From assembly GCF_008831285.2 (NCBI RefSeq), contig NC_045146.1, positions 4,972,972 through 5,036,971 of the forward strand: 64,000 bases of DNA. The letters are read 5' to 3'. The position numbers and the translations under genes are program-made. Below the pieces are notes generated by a model. That model did not search any database and was not told where the DNA came from. It worked only from the letters and a program-made list of their open reading frames with translations. Source of the stretch: Nymphaea colorata (Eukaryota; Streptophyta; Magnoliopsida; Nymphaeales; Nymphaeaceae). This document shows, in pieces, positions 47,237 through 58,868 of this stretch; within the stretch, counting starts at the first letter, position 1, and the number at the start of each line of letters is the position of its first letter.

Positions 47237-50045
47237 TCAGGTTTTCTCAGCTGAGGTTAGTTGCCCCATCTGCTCTGTCAGATGATCCACATTTTTCTTG
47301 TTCCTCCAAAAAATATCATTCTCGCTTGATCTAGCGGCTAAATTTTTGTCATCACGGTCATGCATTCCAGATTGGACTTCAAGACTATCCATAGAACCTG
47401 GAGTTTCAGTAAGAAATTGTTCCCAAAACACATCATTTACCCTAGCTGGGGCTCCAGTACTAGTTGCTAAAACATTTGTCTTCTTGGATGACCTAAGTTC
47501 AGGTGTAGCAGGCATCAGGTTCATGTCCACCATTGAGCTCCTTGACCGGTCTTGCATTAGTTGTGTATGTCTGGGTTGCTCAGGAGCAGTAACTGTGGTT
47601 TCACGGTGAGTTGTGGATTCTGTCAATTCAAGAGAAGGACCAGAACCTGTCAACTGAGAAGGTGGTAAATATGCTCCAGGAGATTGGGGACGAGAAAACG
47701 CATCTGCACATGGAGACACCGCTTGTGATTCAAAAACTGCAGCAGAAGGCTGACATAAATCATCAAAAATATCCATTTCCTCCCCAGAAGCCTGACCAAT
47801 ACGGCGGAAAAACATTTCCAAAAATTTTAAGCATGATTCCATGTCGTAAAATGCTTCCACATCCAAAGGCTGCCTGAAACTGAAATCTGAGCTTTCACTT
47901 CCTGGCATTTGAAAATCCATAGTTCCATTATCCTCTGCATCGGCCTCCTCAGAGGATTTATCAGGCCTTGGCAATTTTCGCTTTTTATTAGCAAGTGATG
48001 AATACCTAGAAGCTTCGCATAACTGAACTAGAAAAGAAGTTATCTCAGGCTTATTCACAGTCTGATCCACAATGGCCAACATTTTCTGTTGCCGTTGTTC
48101 TGCAAGTTGCAACTTCTCCACCAAAGTCTGTGACCGCAAATCTAATTTGTTTTGCTGCTGCATATGTCTATGTAGCTCCGACATAAGCACACTCTTGTCA
48201 TGCTTCAATGTCCCTATTTCCTCCTCCAGCTCCTGCTTTTCTGACTCAGATAATGTCCCTGAAGAATGAACTTGCTTTTGGTTGGGAGGCAAAGAATGGC
48301 TATATGTTGGTTTACGTCTGTGAATATTCTTCAGGAGATGTCGTTGGCCCTTTCTGAACTCATCGTTTGCAAACTCCCACTGATCAGGATCTATTTTTCT
48401 GAAACCCTGGTTTAAAGCATTGAAGTTAATTCAAGAGAGAATACCATCAATAGAAAACTATTGGTGCCCAGAATAGGAAAATAACAGTAGAAAATAGTCA
48501 TGACTCTTAAAAACCAAACTATCCGTTATAACATTGTCATAGAAGACACATGCAAACGAATGGGTGAAATTGTCGCAGAAAACACATGCACAAAGATGGC
48601 ACAAACTCTATTTCAAAATTTTAAAGGAAACATTTTATCTATGCAGTCTATGGAGAACAGCTTATCAGAATGTAAGAAACTTATGACATTTATAAGATAC
48701 TTCGCTCAGCCTATCAGCCACATCCTTTGGAAATGAAATGAAAGTGGGAAAAAAAAAAGCTGGAACATCAGGGGAGCTGATTCCCTAATAGGAATACAGA
48801 AATCCAGCAACCTCAGATATTATGGTGCAGCCATATTTTTACTGACCAGTGAACTGAAACTGGAAAAAAAAAAGAGAGTTTAACCTTAGGACAATATGGG
48901 AACAGCTTACTAGGAATGCCGTAACTCCACCAAGATTTCTCATACTAACCACAACTAGTACAAAAGTGAGCTAAAAGCACACCATCTGCAGCAGTTAGAC
49001 TGGAATCAATAATGCAGACAGGCAGAAGCAGATCCAACACAAGCATGATGATCATATGAAAGTCCCGTTTCTGTCAATGTGGCTTTCAAACTAAACGAGC
49101 TACTAGTTCCATACACTTTTCTTGAAAATCAAGCCATTCTTGGGTTACAAATTAAACGAGCTACTAGTTCCGGTTCAAGTGGTTTGAACTTATATCAGTT
49201 GATTCCGTGAGATGAGGCATGTTTGAGAGACACCTATGAGCTACTTATTCAGCCGAAAGGCATTTTCATCAGGTATATTTGGAGTTTTCATGGAAGTACC
49301 AAAAGTTTCAGAACGTGGGTACTGTCTTTTGCCTTTAATGTGATATATTCTTTTAATAATCTTAGGCTTGAATTTCTGAGGTTTTTATTTTCTATGCTTG
49401 CATGTTGGTACAAAAATGTTGTCTCGGACTGCTACTGCAGTTGCCATTGATGGTTTCCTTTCAAAAAATTTGTTGCCATCTAGAACTTCCAGACAATAAG
49501 TAATTACAAGGGGAATGCATGTTCCTGTCATCAAAAAAACAGGTAGGCATTTTTATTCACTCACGCAACTATTTGAGTACACAAAGCAACACTTCAGCAG
49601 GTAGATTCATAAAATAAGTCAACCAGTGCCTAGCGAGTTGCAGCAGTAAAAACCAACCAATGATTGATAAGGACATCAATAGACAAAAAGATAACACCGA
49701 TGACATGATAAGAAAGAGAAAAGGCTGACGATATGCTCAAAGATGCCAGAAAAGTAATCCAATGAAACAGGAAACCCATGATAAAATTTGAGATGAATGA
49801 AAATATCAAAGCCAAGTTGTGCTAATGCTTACATATGTATTAAGTTGCCGAATAAAGCTGGAGAAATTGTTATGCTTGAAATACTTGGGAAGTAGATCTC
49901 TTTCAAACTCAGGTTGGTTCCACACGATGAAGCTGTTGCCACCTTCACTCCACGAGACAACGGAATCTGTTGATGAGTCATCAACCATCTCATATGTTTT
50001 CGTGAGAAAAGGAGGAGGGGCACTTCCACCGCTTGGTCCATCCAT
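47237..50045 (-). CDS. Class A heat-shock transcription factor (HSFA4-like)
   Basis: Nuclear transcription factor binding heat-shock elements as a trimer. Exon 1 is 49833-50045 and exon 2 is 47237-48406, giving 460 residues. Splicing falls after RQLNTY and before GFRK, the conserved plant HSF intron position, with GTAAGC donor and AAACCAG acceptor. DNA-binding domain at about 11-105 ([33 protein letters not shown]). HR-A/B coiled coil at about 124-190 with the longer class A linker. NLS KKRK at 212-215. AHA-type activation motif [11 protein letters not shown] at about 395-405. Leucine-rich end HLTEQMGQL (possible export signal) at 446-454. The SHSLP and C-terminal motifs fit subclass A4 best; A5 shares the AHA motif and is the main alternative. 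The start is fixed by family alignment. An upstream 5'UTR intron is likely. Confidence 0.93.
48407..49832 (-). other. HSF intron 1
   Basis: 1,426 bp, GT-AG, phase 0, splitting the DNA-binding domain. No element of note inside. Confidence 0.9.
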
Positions 50046-50074
50046 TCTTCAGTCAGCAAAGTGGAAAGGGTAAC

Positions 50075-51180
50075 CTATGATGACAAAAGCTACACTTACA
50101 AAGACCATCGTATCATACCGACGCCAGTCCTTTAATATTGCGTAGTTTCATAATTTGGAGTCTTGGACCGCTTGAATCCTCAGAAGATTCCCAAAAAAGA
50201 ATTCCTTCCTCTGTATTCTTTGCCTGCTAATCGAGCTACCAATGATGCCACAATTCCCTTCCTATCAACGAAATTTTTCTTCTTATACAAACCTGTGGAT
50301 AAGGAAAGGGCTTCCCTGTCACCAAATATAACAAGAAGGCGACAACCTTCAACCCAAGGACCCTCTCCAGATCATTTATCAACTCTCCTGGCCTAAAAAT
50401 TCAGCCTTCTAGCTTAAAAATCAGCATAAACCAGCATTCCACTTCGTGACAGAAGCTCCAATTCTCCCGATTAAACCTTCTTGTTACACCTAGAAGATCC
50501 AACTTTGGCCCCTTTTAAAAGGCTTCCCCAAACGATTGACTATGAGAAAATTAACCAACTATCGCTTAAATTGCAAAATGAGATGATATGAACTTGATCT
50601 TTCAATGTCTGATGCCCTTTTTCAACTTAAAAATCGAAGACTAAACATCCCGAGATCCTTCAGGAAACCAATAAGCTAATAACGGTCCCAATTATCAATA
50701 CCAGAAGCCGAGGAAGCGGAAGATTACCCTGCAATCAATCAGGCGAAGCAAGACGAAATCCGGAGGCTACACCTGAGCGGAGAATAAAACAACCAATGCA
50801 TCAATAAGATCTCAAGACACTTAATCGCCTGACTCAATTTCGCAATCGGAAATGAAAACCGTCACGGGTTCGCAACTGGAACCCAAAATTTTCTTTCCCT
50901 CCTCAACCAAGAGTTGAGTCGAATTTCTCCAAAATCTTAGAGCACAAAGAAGCAGAAACAAGGCATAGACGACACTAATTACCTACAAACAGAACGGAGA
51001 GGGCAGAGTGCTCTCAGAGTCGACAGCGCCGGTTGAGCAGAAACGAGAATTGGAACTCCGGTGAGAGAGGGGCACAGAATGTTCGCGTTGGAGGCGCAGA
51101 GATCTCGACGTCCATCGAAGTCGTCGCCAATTTTGACTGACAGTCTGGAGGCCAAGGACTTCACACGGACACGTTAAGGA
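50075..51180 (-). other. Probable HSF 5'UTR with intron
   Basis: A good acceptor (CATCATAG) lies 29 bp upstream of the ATG and a good donor (TTTGTAG then GTAATTAG) at 50983/50982, implying a 908-bp 5'UTR intron and an untranslated first exon from 50983 to roughly 51180. This is inferred from splice-site match only. Confidence 0.45.
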
Positions 51181-53003
51181 GAAGGAAGAAGATTATTTCA
51201 CAGGAAATTTCAGTTAAGCCCCCTATCTTTGGCGTAATTTTAAAAACAATTCAATGTTTAATTCTGATCTGCTAGCACTCTTACCAACCCCAAAAAGGAG
51301 AGTGATGAAGAATTATTCGTTTTTTTATGACTTTCTATTATGATAAAATTCTCGCCGAAAACGAAGTATGAAGAAATTAATGTTTTAAAATACAATTAAA
51401 CTATTTTGTTAAATTAAAAGCATGATATTAAGAAACATCACATTATATTACTAAAAGTTATTTAGATATAGGTACGGAATAAAGTATGTTCTTAGAAACC
51501 AACTAAATGAAATCTCATATTTCAATTAACGAACATTCCTCTATCCCCACAACATTAAATAGAGAATACCTCAATATTGACATATAAGTAAGATCGAAAT
51601 GAATGGAAAATGAAACCAGAGACATATAAAGCATCAGCAGTTGAGGGTTAGGTTCTAATTCTAATATACAAATGTTGGGCACTAGTTTTATTGTTGTAAA
51701 AGTTTGTAACTAAGTTAAATTAATTAAGATGTTGGTTCAATCAACCCGCTGATTCAGCGTTTGAAATAAATCAACTATGAGTGGTAAAAAATATAAATGT
51801 TTCTAAAAGCTATATATGTGTGTGTGCGCGTGAGAGAGAGAGTTTCATGTGAGATGATACCAGGCGGTTAAAAAAAAAAAAAATCATTGTTAAAAACACC
51901 ATGAATAAATTGTTATAGATATTATGAACTATTATTGAGCAACAATTTTTTTTTTCTTTTTAGTGATTAGATTTTTAATTTTTAGTCATTAGGAAATATT
52001 CAGCATATGAAAGTTTATACATGGATATTCAAAGACAAAAAAATAATGAAATATCTAAAAATAATGAAGATAAATTATGCATGACTCGTGGCAACCTTGT
52101 AGTGGTAGTTCAATCAAATCATTTAGCATCACATTGAAATTTGTCCACAGCTTGAATATGAGAATGAAAATGAGAGGTTGAAAGTTAAACAACGTCCTCT
52201 CTCCTGAAGTGTGACGATTTGATGTATAATTTTCCTCGAGCTCGTTAAGTTCAAAAGAAATTTGGATTGTTCCCCTAAAATAGAATTTTGTCTCAAACAG
52301 CTACTATTTATGCATTCCATATAATAGAAACTATTCATATAAGCTGACAGTCAACAAAGTAAAAGCTTAATATTTTATGTTGGCACATTAGTCTTTTCAA
52401 TTTGAAAACCGTTTTCACATTTTTTTCCACAGTAATTTTCAAAAAGTATACCTAAAAACTCATGGTAATAAAAATACACTTCAACTTTTTCAATTTGCAA
52501 AAACGCACCTACCCTCCTGCACTGTTGATAAAAGAATAAAACTTTTTTTTTTAAAAAAAAAGTTATCTTTCATCTCAATTGGAGCAAAAGTTATTTCTTA
52601 AATTGAGTTGTTCAAATAAAATAAGTAAAATACCTCACCACGAACCAATTTCATATTCGCTAGATTAGGTTATCCCACTTTATTGTGCCCATGAGCACTC
52701 ATAATTTGCCACCAGCTTTGTTGGGATCGGGTGGACCTCCACCAGATATTCATTACTAACTAGAAAAGTTGAAAAGTACAGAGCGAATCAATCTAGAATA
52801 TTTCTTTAAAACAGAAATTCAACCAAAGTAGGTCATCTTTCTAGCACCTTGTGGAAGGATATTGATACCACGAAAGGCGTACTAACATTGACTCCTCCGG
52901 CCAATAGCTGGTAGACAGTCGGTTTCGGCTTTATGTGGAATGGACATTCTTCTCTTCTGTTGTTGATGTGAGGAAACTATGTACGAACTGAAGTATGTAC
53001 CAT
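51181..53003. other. Gene-free interval upstream of HSF
   Basis: Holds the presumed HSF promoter and a (TA)(TG)(GA) microsatellite at 51811-51842. No gene or domain is supported. Confidence 0.5.
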
Positions 53004-53169
53004 GCAAGTTTCAATACTTGAAAAGTTACGGCTCTCATTCTAGTACTAAAATAGATCCAGTAGTGGAGCTACATATAAGCTAGAATGCAAGTTTCAATAT
53101 TTAATAAGTTTTAGCTCTCACCCCAATAGTATGATAGATCTAGTAGCAGAGCTACATATAGGCTGGTGT
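53004..53169. repeat. Two tandem 83-bp units
   Basis: GCAAGTTTCAATACTTG at 53004 recurs as GCAAGTTTCAATATTTA at 53087. Each unit ends with a GTAG-x-(G/A)GAGCTACATATA sequence. The second copy runs into the hAT-like element. Confidence 0.75.
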
Positions 53170-53296
53170 GGATAGTTAGAAACATTTTTTTTTTACATAG
53201 ATGTCTTACAATTATTTACTTATATATGTCGTGCTCCTTTAAAAATGAGAATCTATAACAGTGCTCCATGACAAAAAAATTCTGGCTTCGCCACTG
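53141..53296. mobile_element. Short non-autonomous hAT-like element
   Basis: Left end TAGTAGCAGAGCTAC and right end GGCTTCGCCACTG are imperfect inverted repeats of the CAGTGGCGGAGC type common in Tip100-like hAT elements. Flanking 8-bp sequences GATAGATC and GATAAATC differ at one base, as expected of an aged hAT target-site duplication. 156 bp, non-coding. Confidence 0.6.
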
Positions 53297-54136
53297 GATA
53301 AATCGCGACGGCAATCCAATCCAATTCAACAGCCTTTGAACACAACATCAAGGATATGGGCAACGACAACCTTTATTAAACATAGAAGCTATTGCAAACA
53401 AAATATTATAAAATTTGAATAAACAGTTTTGAATCGAAACGGTGGCAAACTGGTTTGATTTTCTGGCCGATTCAAGAGCCCATGTGATGTTGCTTTAAAT
53501 GATTTCAAATGTTCATTCATTTTTCAAAATCATTTTGATTATATTTTTTTATTGATTCCAACCGATTCAACCGAATCGGTGAAACGGCTGAAATTCGGTG
53601 TGCATATCCTTGCCAGCTCTTGAAGTGATTCTAACAATAGTGGTGCAAATGATTATACATTTTATATCCTAAGTGTAAGGCCATTATTTTATATCCTAAC
53701 TCCAACGACATTGGTATTACCACAGACGGTGCATTTGTGCGATGATTGAACGCACCTCACGTCTTGCGATCAAAGCGTGCCTTTCAAACCAACATTGTAA
53801 ATGGTGGGTGTGAGCGCCGTACATCGATATTGGCCGATACGTATCGGTTTGTATTGCTACTGTCCCTCCATGGTACACCTTGGCTCAGTTCATCTTCTAC
53901 GACATTGTTTTGTATGCTGCATTCCACATCCACTTAGGGGATGAATCACACAAGCCAACATGTGCATATAGTTGGCAATCCGGTTCGTGAATCGCCCGAG
54001 TCGGCTAGGTTCATCTATTACTAGGCCACAAGTTAGGGCTCGTCGAGCAGCTGGAATCGTTACCTAATGGCATGTTCATTTTTGTGCTGCATTGCTAAAT
54101 GCCGAAGATTGTTACTTTTTGGCTTGCGAAATATTA
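53297..54136. other. Gene-free interval left of the copia element
   Basis: Contains a short-word island at 53430-53600 (AACCGATTC/GAATCGGT words) and a CGATA/GTATCGG patch near 53820. No coding signal. Confidence 0.5.
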
Positions 54137-54141
54137 CAAAC

Positions 54142-54461
54142 TGTGAAGAGCTGGACACATGGCAGACCGTTGGCATGAGACACCCACACATGCCGTTGTC
54201 AAGAGCTGGACCATGGCTGACCGTTGGCATGAGAGACACGACATACATAGAAATGCCATACATAGAAATTTTGTAATAAAAATCAATTCTTACCATTCTC
54301 AACCTAGACGTTAACAATCTAAACGTTAACATTAGAGACGTTGGGAATCATTGTATATATTCAGTCTTGCACTCTTTTGTAAAGTAATTCAAATTATTAC
54401 AATCATTCAACGCCTTCCTCTATCGCCACTCTCCTTCTCTCACGGTGCTTGGCTTCTAACA
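54142..54461 (+). repeat. 5' LTR of copia element
   Basis: TGTGAAGAG...CTTCTAACA, 320 bp. It holds an imperfect internal repeat (AGACCGTTGGCATGAGACAC and TGACCGTTGGCATGAGAGAC) and two TACATAGAAAT words near the left end. TGTATATATTCAG at about 54350 may be the TATA region. Confidence 0.97.
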
Positions 54462-54473
54462 TGGTATCAGAGC
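54462..54473 (+). promoter_or_regulatory. Primer-binding site of copia element
   Basis: TGGTATCAGAGC starts immediately after the 5' LTR and is the complement of the 3' end of initiator methionine tRNA, the usual plant copia primer. Confidence 0.95.
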
Positions 54474-54481
54474 ATTGAAGC

Positions 54482-57400
54482 ATGAACGTCGAAGGAGCAA
54501 AAATGAGCGATGCACTTCATGGCGACTCCACTAGTTCAGATTCACACCAGGTGATGTCTAATCCTTTTTACATTCACCATTCAGATAACCCTGGAAATAT
54601 GTTGGTGTCACAACCTCTCAATGAAGACAACTATGGTACATGGAGTAGGGCCATGTCTATGGCTATTTCGGCCAAAAACAAAACGGGTTTCATCGATGGT
54701 TCAATTACGGAACCTATGAAAACAGACCCACTATATCCGCATTGGGTTCGATGCAACCAACTTGTGTTATCGTGGATTTTAAACTCCATTAGCAAAGATA
54801 TTGCAACCAGCATTATTTATGCTACCACAGCAAGAGAGGTCTGGCAAGATCTAAAAGAAAGGTTTAACCAAAGCCTTGCCACTAGGATATATCAAATCCA
54901 AAGTTCCATCTCTCGTTTACAGCAAGAAACTATGTCGGTGACCTCATACTTCACCAAAATGAAAGCTTTGTGGGATGAATTGGGATCGTATTCTCCACTT
55001 CCCGAATGCTCATGTGGAGCAATGAGAGTATATTCAGACCAGATTCAAAGGGAAAAAAGTATTCAATTTTTGATGGGGTTAAATGACTCCTACAATGCCA
55101 TTAGAGGGCAAATTCTTCTCTTAGACCCTTTGCCAAATGTGATGAGAATTTATGCGTTAATCTTGCAAGAAGAAAAACAACGGGAAGCTAGGTTCTTGAG
55201 TACACCAAATGGAGGGACTGCTGCCTTAGCCGTCTCACAAACAACCCATGACAAGGTTGCCAATCGCGACGCCACCAATTTCAGATTTCAGAAAGGTCGA
55301 GGAAGTCGGCAAGCTAGACCCACATGCAGTCATTGCCGTGGCATAGGTCATGTCAAAGAAAAATGTTTTAAGCTCATCGGATATCCTCCAGGACATCGAT
55401 TCTATGATCCAAACTTCAAACCTGTGGTGGCAGCCAATGTTACATCAAATCAAATGGCTCCCAACGAGAGCATACATGGGCCAAATAGCATTGGACAAAA
55501 CCTTAAAGAGGCAGCCCCAGCTTTTACGATGGAGGAGTACCACAAACTGCTATCACTGGTCAAAAATCAGACACCAAACGTCAACTTTGCAGGTAACGCT
55601 ACCACCTCAACACTTGAATATTCTCCTTGGATCATTGACTCAGGAGCAAGTCAGCACATATGTACTGATCAATCTATTCTCAAAGAATTAAGACCTTGTG
55701 ATACACCGGTGACACTACCAAACGGTAAGGTGGTTTCTGTTCGTCATATTGGTAAAGTGTTGCTACCTAATTTTGATATTAACAATGTGTTAAATATCCC
55801 ATCATTCAAAGTGAATCTCTTGTCTGTTAGCGAGCTAACTAAAAACATGAATTGCTCTATCACATTTTTTCCTAATTACTGTGTTATGCAGGACCTGGCG
55901 TCGAAGACGATGATTGGTAGAGGTGATGTAAGGGGAGGACTGTATATGCTTCGACCAGAGACAATTGAACAAAACTCCTGCTTAGCTGTTGCCAGCCACG
56001 AGCTTTGGCACAAAAGGCTAGGACACCCTTCTTTGACGCGTTTAAAGTTAGTTAATGATTATCTTGATTTGAACCTTAAATTGAATGAACATTTTGTGTG
56101 TGATGCATGTCATCGTGCTAAACAGACTCGTTTAAAGTTTGATTTAAGTGAGATTTCGGCTACTCGCTCTTTTGATTTAATACATTGTGATATTTGGGGG
56201 CCGTATGCCCAAGCTTCTCTATCAGGCGCGCATTATTTTTTAAGCATTGTAGATGACTTCTCTCGTGCAACATGGATTTTTCTAATGAGACACAAATACG
56301 AAACTTTGCATGTCATTAAAAATTTCTTTTTCATGATCAAAACTCAATTTGATTGTCAAATAAAAACTTTACGTTCCGATAACGGATCTGAATTTTTTTC
56401 TCAAGAAATGAAAGATTTTCTGTGCCAACAAGGGACCGTTCACCAACATAGTTGTGTGGGAACACCACAACAAAATGGTGTTGTAGAACGTAAACATCGG
56501 CACTTACTTGAGGTAGCTAGGGCATTACGGTTTGAATCAAATCTTCCTTTTCGTTTTTGGGGAGAATGCATCTTGACCGCAACCTACTTAATTAATCGTA
56601 TTCCAACACCCAACACAAATGGAAAGACACCTTTTGAAATTCTTTTTAAAAGAAAACCTTCTTCCAAACACCTTCGTACTTTTGGCTCTCTTTGTTATGC
56701 TACCAAAATAAGTCCTAACAAAGATAAATTCGGGTCAAGGGCATATAAATGTATTTTTATAGGTTATCCGGATGGAGAAAAGGCCTACAAAGTGTATGAT
56801 TTAGAATCTCATAAAATTTTTACTAGTAGAGATGTTGTTTTCTACGAGAATATATTTCCTTTTCATGAAACAAAGGACTGTGAGAGAGAAGTCGTCCTCC
56901 CTATGCCTTGTGATTTAGATGAAGATGCATATGAACATCTTTCAAATTTACGAAACAACACACCTTTGGATAATGACCAAATCGATCATCAAGACCCTGA
57001 TAGCCACCAAAATGATAGTAGACCAAATTCAGTTGAAAACATTTCTCCTCAACAGGTTCTGGATGTCGATAGAAATGAGATTCAAATTGCTCCACCAGAA
57101 TCAGATCCCACCAACGTTGAGCCAGTTAGGAGGTCCACTAGAATCCGAAAATCCGTTCCATGGCTGAAAGATTTCCATTGTTCTCTTGTTCCATCACCAT
57201 CAACCAATCAAGTCTGCGCGCCAGGACAAAAGAAAGGAACCAGGTATCCTATATCAAGTTACACCTCTTTTCAACACTTTTCTACTAAACATACTGCTTT
57301 TCTCACATCTTTAGTATCTAAGTCTGAACCAGAAAGCTATTGTGACGCCATTCAACACAAAGAATGGCGGGAGGCGATGGATGCTGAAATTCGAGCTTTA

Positions 57401-58861
57401 CAGGATAATAAAACATGGACTATCACTACCCTACCAAAAGGTGTCAAGCCGATCGGATGCAAATGGGTGTACAAAATCAAGTACAAATCCGATGGATCCA
57501 TAGAACGTTATAAGGCCAGGTTGGTTGCCAAGGGTTATTCACAACAAGAAGGGCTTGACTTCAATGAGACCTTTTCCCCAGTCGCAAAAATGGTAACGGT
57601 ACGTACACTATTCACAATTGCTGCTAACCGAGATTGGATTATGTGTCAGATGGATGTCAACAATGCATTCCTACATGGTGATCTATATGAAGAAATATAT
57701 ATGCAAGTGCCTCAAGGATATGCTAAACAGGGGGAGCATCAGGTTTGCAAATTACATAAGTCCTTATATGGACTAAAACAGTCTCCTAGAAATTGGTTCC
57801 ACAAATTATCAATGGCCCTTGAAGAATTCGGGTTCACTCAATCAAAAGCTGATCACTCTTTGTTTAAATATCAAAGAAAAACTATATTCCTTGTTGTGCT
57901 AGTATATGTTGATGATTTACTTATTGCAGGGAACAAAGAAGATGTCATTGAAGAATTTAAGCAATTCCTATGTAAAAAATTCTTCATGAAGGACTTAGGC
58001 AAGCCGAAGTATTTTTTGGGAATTGAAATTGCTCGATCTAACCAAGGTATCTATTTATCGCAACAAAAATATGCATTGGATATTATACATGAGGCAGGGC
58101 TACTTGGAGCGAAACCAATGGAATTTCCAATGGAGCAGCACCACGGATTAGAAGTTGATCAAGGAGAGCTCATTAAAAATCCTACATATTATCGACGTTT
58201 AGTTGGAAGATTGATTTATCTTAGTATTACACGGCCTGACATACAATTTGTTGTCCATATGTTAAGTCGCTTCATGCAACAACCACGTCTCCCACATCTT
58301 CATGCAGCTCTTAGGGTCGTTCGTTATCTCAAGCTCAATCCAGGCCAAGGGATTATGATGAGCAAACACAACAACATGCAATTAAGTGCGTTTTGTGACT
58401 CTGATTGGGCAGCATGTAAACAAACGCGACGTTCAGTCACTGGCTACTGTGTGTTCCTCGGTTCAATTCCTATTTCATGGAAGACTAAGAAACAACAAAC
58501 AGTCTCTAGATCTTCTACAGAAGCTGAATATAGGGCAATGGCGAACGTCGTATGTGAAGTAACTTGGTTAAGGAACTTGTTGGATGATTTTCAAGTAATT
58601 CATACCTCTCCTGTTACAGTCTATTGTGATAATCAAGCAGCCTTACATATTGCGGCAAATCCAGTCTTTCATGAGCGTACAAAACATATTGAACTGGATT
58701 GCCATGTTGTTCGCGAGAAACTCCTACAAGGCATGGTTCGGACATGTTATGTTAGAAGCAAAGACCAGCTTGCAGATTTATTTACTAAAGCTCTAAGACG
58801 AGAAGCGTTTCAACATCTCATAAGCAAACTGGGCATCAAAAATCTTTACGCTCCAGTTTGA
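54482..58861 (+). CDS. Ty1/copia Gag-Pol polyprotein
   Basis: One frame of 1,459 residues making all proteins for retrotransposition. In order: gag with EDNYGTWSRAMSMAI near 47-61; CCHC zinc knuckle CSHCRGIGHVKEKC near 281-294; aspartic protease WIIDSGASQH with catalytic Asp near 386; integrase HHCC finger (LWHKRLGHPS, CDACHRAK); integrase core with Asp in HCDIWGPY near 569, Asp in RSDNGSEF near 634 and Glu in QNGVVERKH near 670 (D-D-35-E spacing); reverse transcriptase with YKARLVAKGYSQQEG near 1010 and YVDDLL near 1142; RNase H with CDSDWA near 1306, SSTEAEYRAMA near 1346 and YCDNQAALH near 1381. All key residues are present and no stop or shift is seen, so it is probably functional. The first ATG, eight bases after the PBS, is the likely start. 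Confidence 0.97.
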   Translation: MNVEGAKMSDALHGDSTSSDSHQVMSNPFYIHHSDNPGNMLVSQPLNEDNYGTWSRAMSMAISAKNKTGFIDGSITEPMKTDPLYPHWVRCNQLVLSWILNSISKDIATSIIYATTAREVWQDLKERFNQSLATRIYQIQSSISRLQQETMSVTSYFTKMKALWDELGSYSPLPECSCGAMRVYSDQIQREKSIQFLMGLNDSYNAIRGQILLLDPLPNVMRIYALILQEEKQREARFLSTPNGGTAALAVSQTTHDKVANRDATNFRFQKGRGSRQARPTCSHCRGIGHVKEKCFKLIGYPPGHRFYDPNFKPVVAANVTSNQMAPNESIHGPNSIGQNLKEAAPAFTMEEYHKLLSLVKNQTPNVNFAGNATTSTLEYSPWIIDSGASQHICTDQSILKELRPCDTPVTLPNGKVVSVRHIGKVLLPNFDINNVLNIPSFKVNLLSVSELTKNMNCSITFFPNYCVMQDLASKTMIGRGDVRGGLYMLRPETIEQNSCLAVASHELWHKRLGHPSLTRLKLVNDYLDLNLKLNEHFVCDACHRAKQTRLKFDLSEISATRSFDLIHCDIWGPYAQASLSGAHYFLSIVDDFSRATWIFLMRHKYETLHVIKNFFFMIKTQFDCQIKTLRSDNGSEFFSQEMKDFLCQQGTVHQHSCVGTPQQNGVVERKHRHLLEVARALRFESNLPFRFWGECILTATYLINRIPTPNTNGKTPFEILFKRKPSSKHLRTFGSLCYATKISPNKDKFGSRAYKCIFIGYPDGEKAYKVYDLESHKIFTSRDVVFYENIFPFHETKDCEREVVLPMPCDLDEDAYEHLSNLRNNTPLDNDQIDHQDPDSHQNDSRPNSVENISPQQVLDVDRNEIQIAPPESDPTNVEPVRRSTRIRKSVPWLKDFHCSLVPSPSTNQVCAPGQKKGTRYPISSYTSFQHFSTKHTAFLTSLVSKSEPESYCDAIQHKEWREAMDAEIRALQDNKTWTITTLPKGVKPIGCKWVYKIKYKSDGSIERYKARLVAKGYSQQEGLDFNETFSPVAKMVTVRTLFTIAANRDWIMCQMDVNNAFLHGDLYEEIYMQVPQGYAKQGEHQVCKLHKSLYGLKQSPRNWFHKLSMALEEFGFTQSKADHSLFKYQRKTIFLVVLVYVDDLLIAGNKEDVIEEFKQFLCKKFFMKDLGKPKYFLGIEIARSNQGIYLSQQKYALDIIHEAGLLGAKPMEFPMEQHHGLEVDQGELIKNPTYYRRLVGRLIYLSITRPDIQFVVHMLSRFMQQPRLPHLHAALRVVRYLKLNPGQGIMMSKHNNMQLSAFCDSDWAACKQTRRSVTGYCVFLGSIPISWKTKKQQTVSRSSTEAEYRAMANVVCEVTWLRNLLDDFQVIHTSPVTVYCDNQAALHIAANPVFHERTKHIELDCHVVREKLLQGMVRTCYVRSKDQLADLFTKALRREAFQHLISKLGIKNLYAPV

Positions 58862-58868
58862 GGGGGAG
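58860..58868 (+). promoter_or_regulatory. Polypurine tract of copia element
   Basis: GAGGGGGAG directly abuts the 3' LTR and overlaps the gag-pol stop codon; it primes plus-strand DNA synthesis. Confidence 0.93.

Noticed and set aside
47298-47877. Two plus-strand frames opposite the HSF gene
   Set aside because: Antisense shadows of HSF exon 2.
50979-51164. 61-codon minus-strand frame at the HSF 5' end
   Set aside because: Starts at GTG, not ATG, and lies in the presumed untranslated first exon.
54060-54332. 90-codon minus-strand frame, repeated at 58793-59059
   Set aside because: The two frames are the same because they lie in the two copies of the LTR; not a gene.
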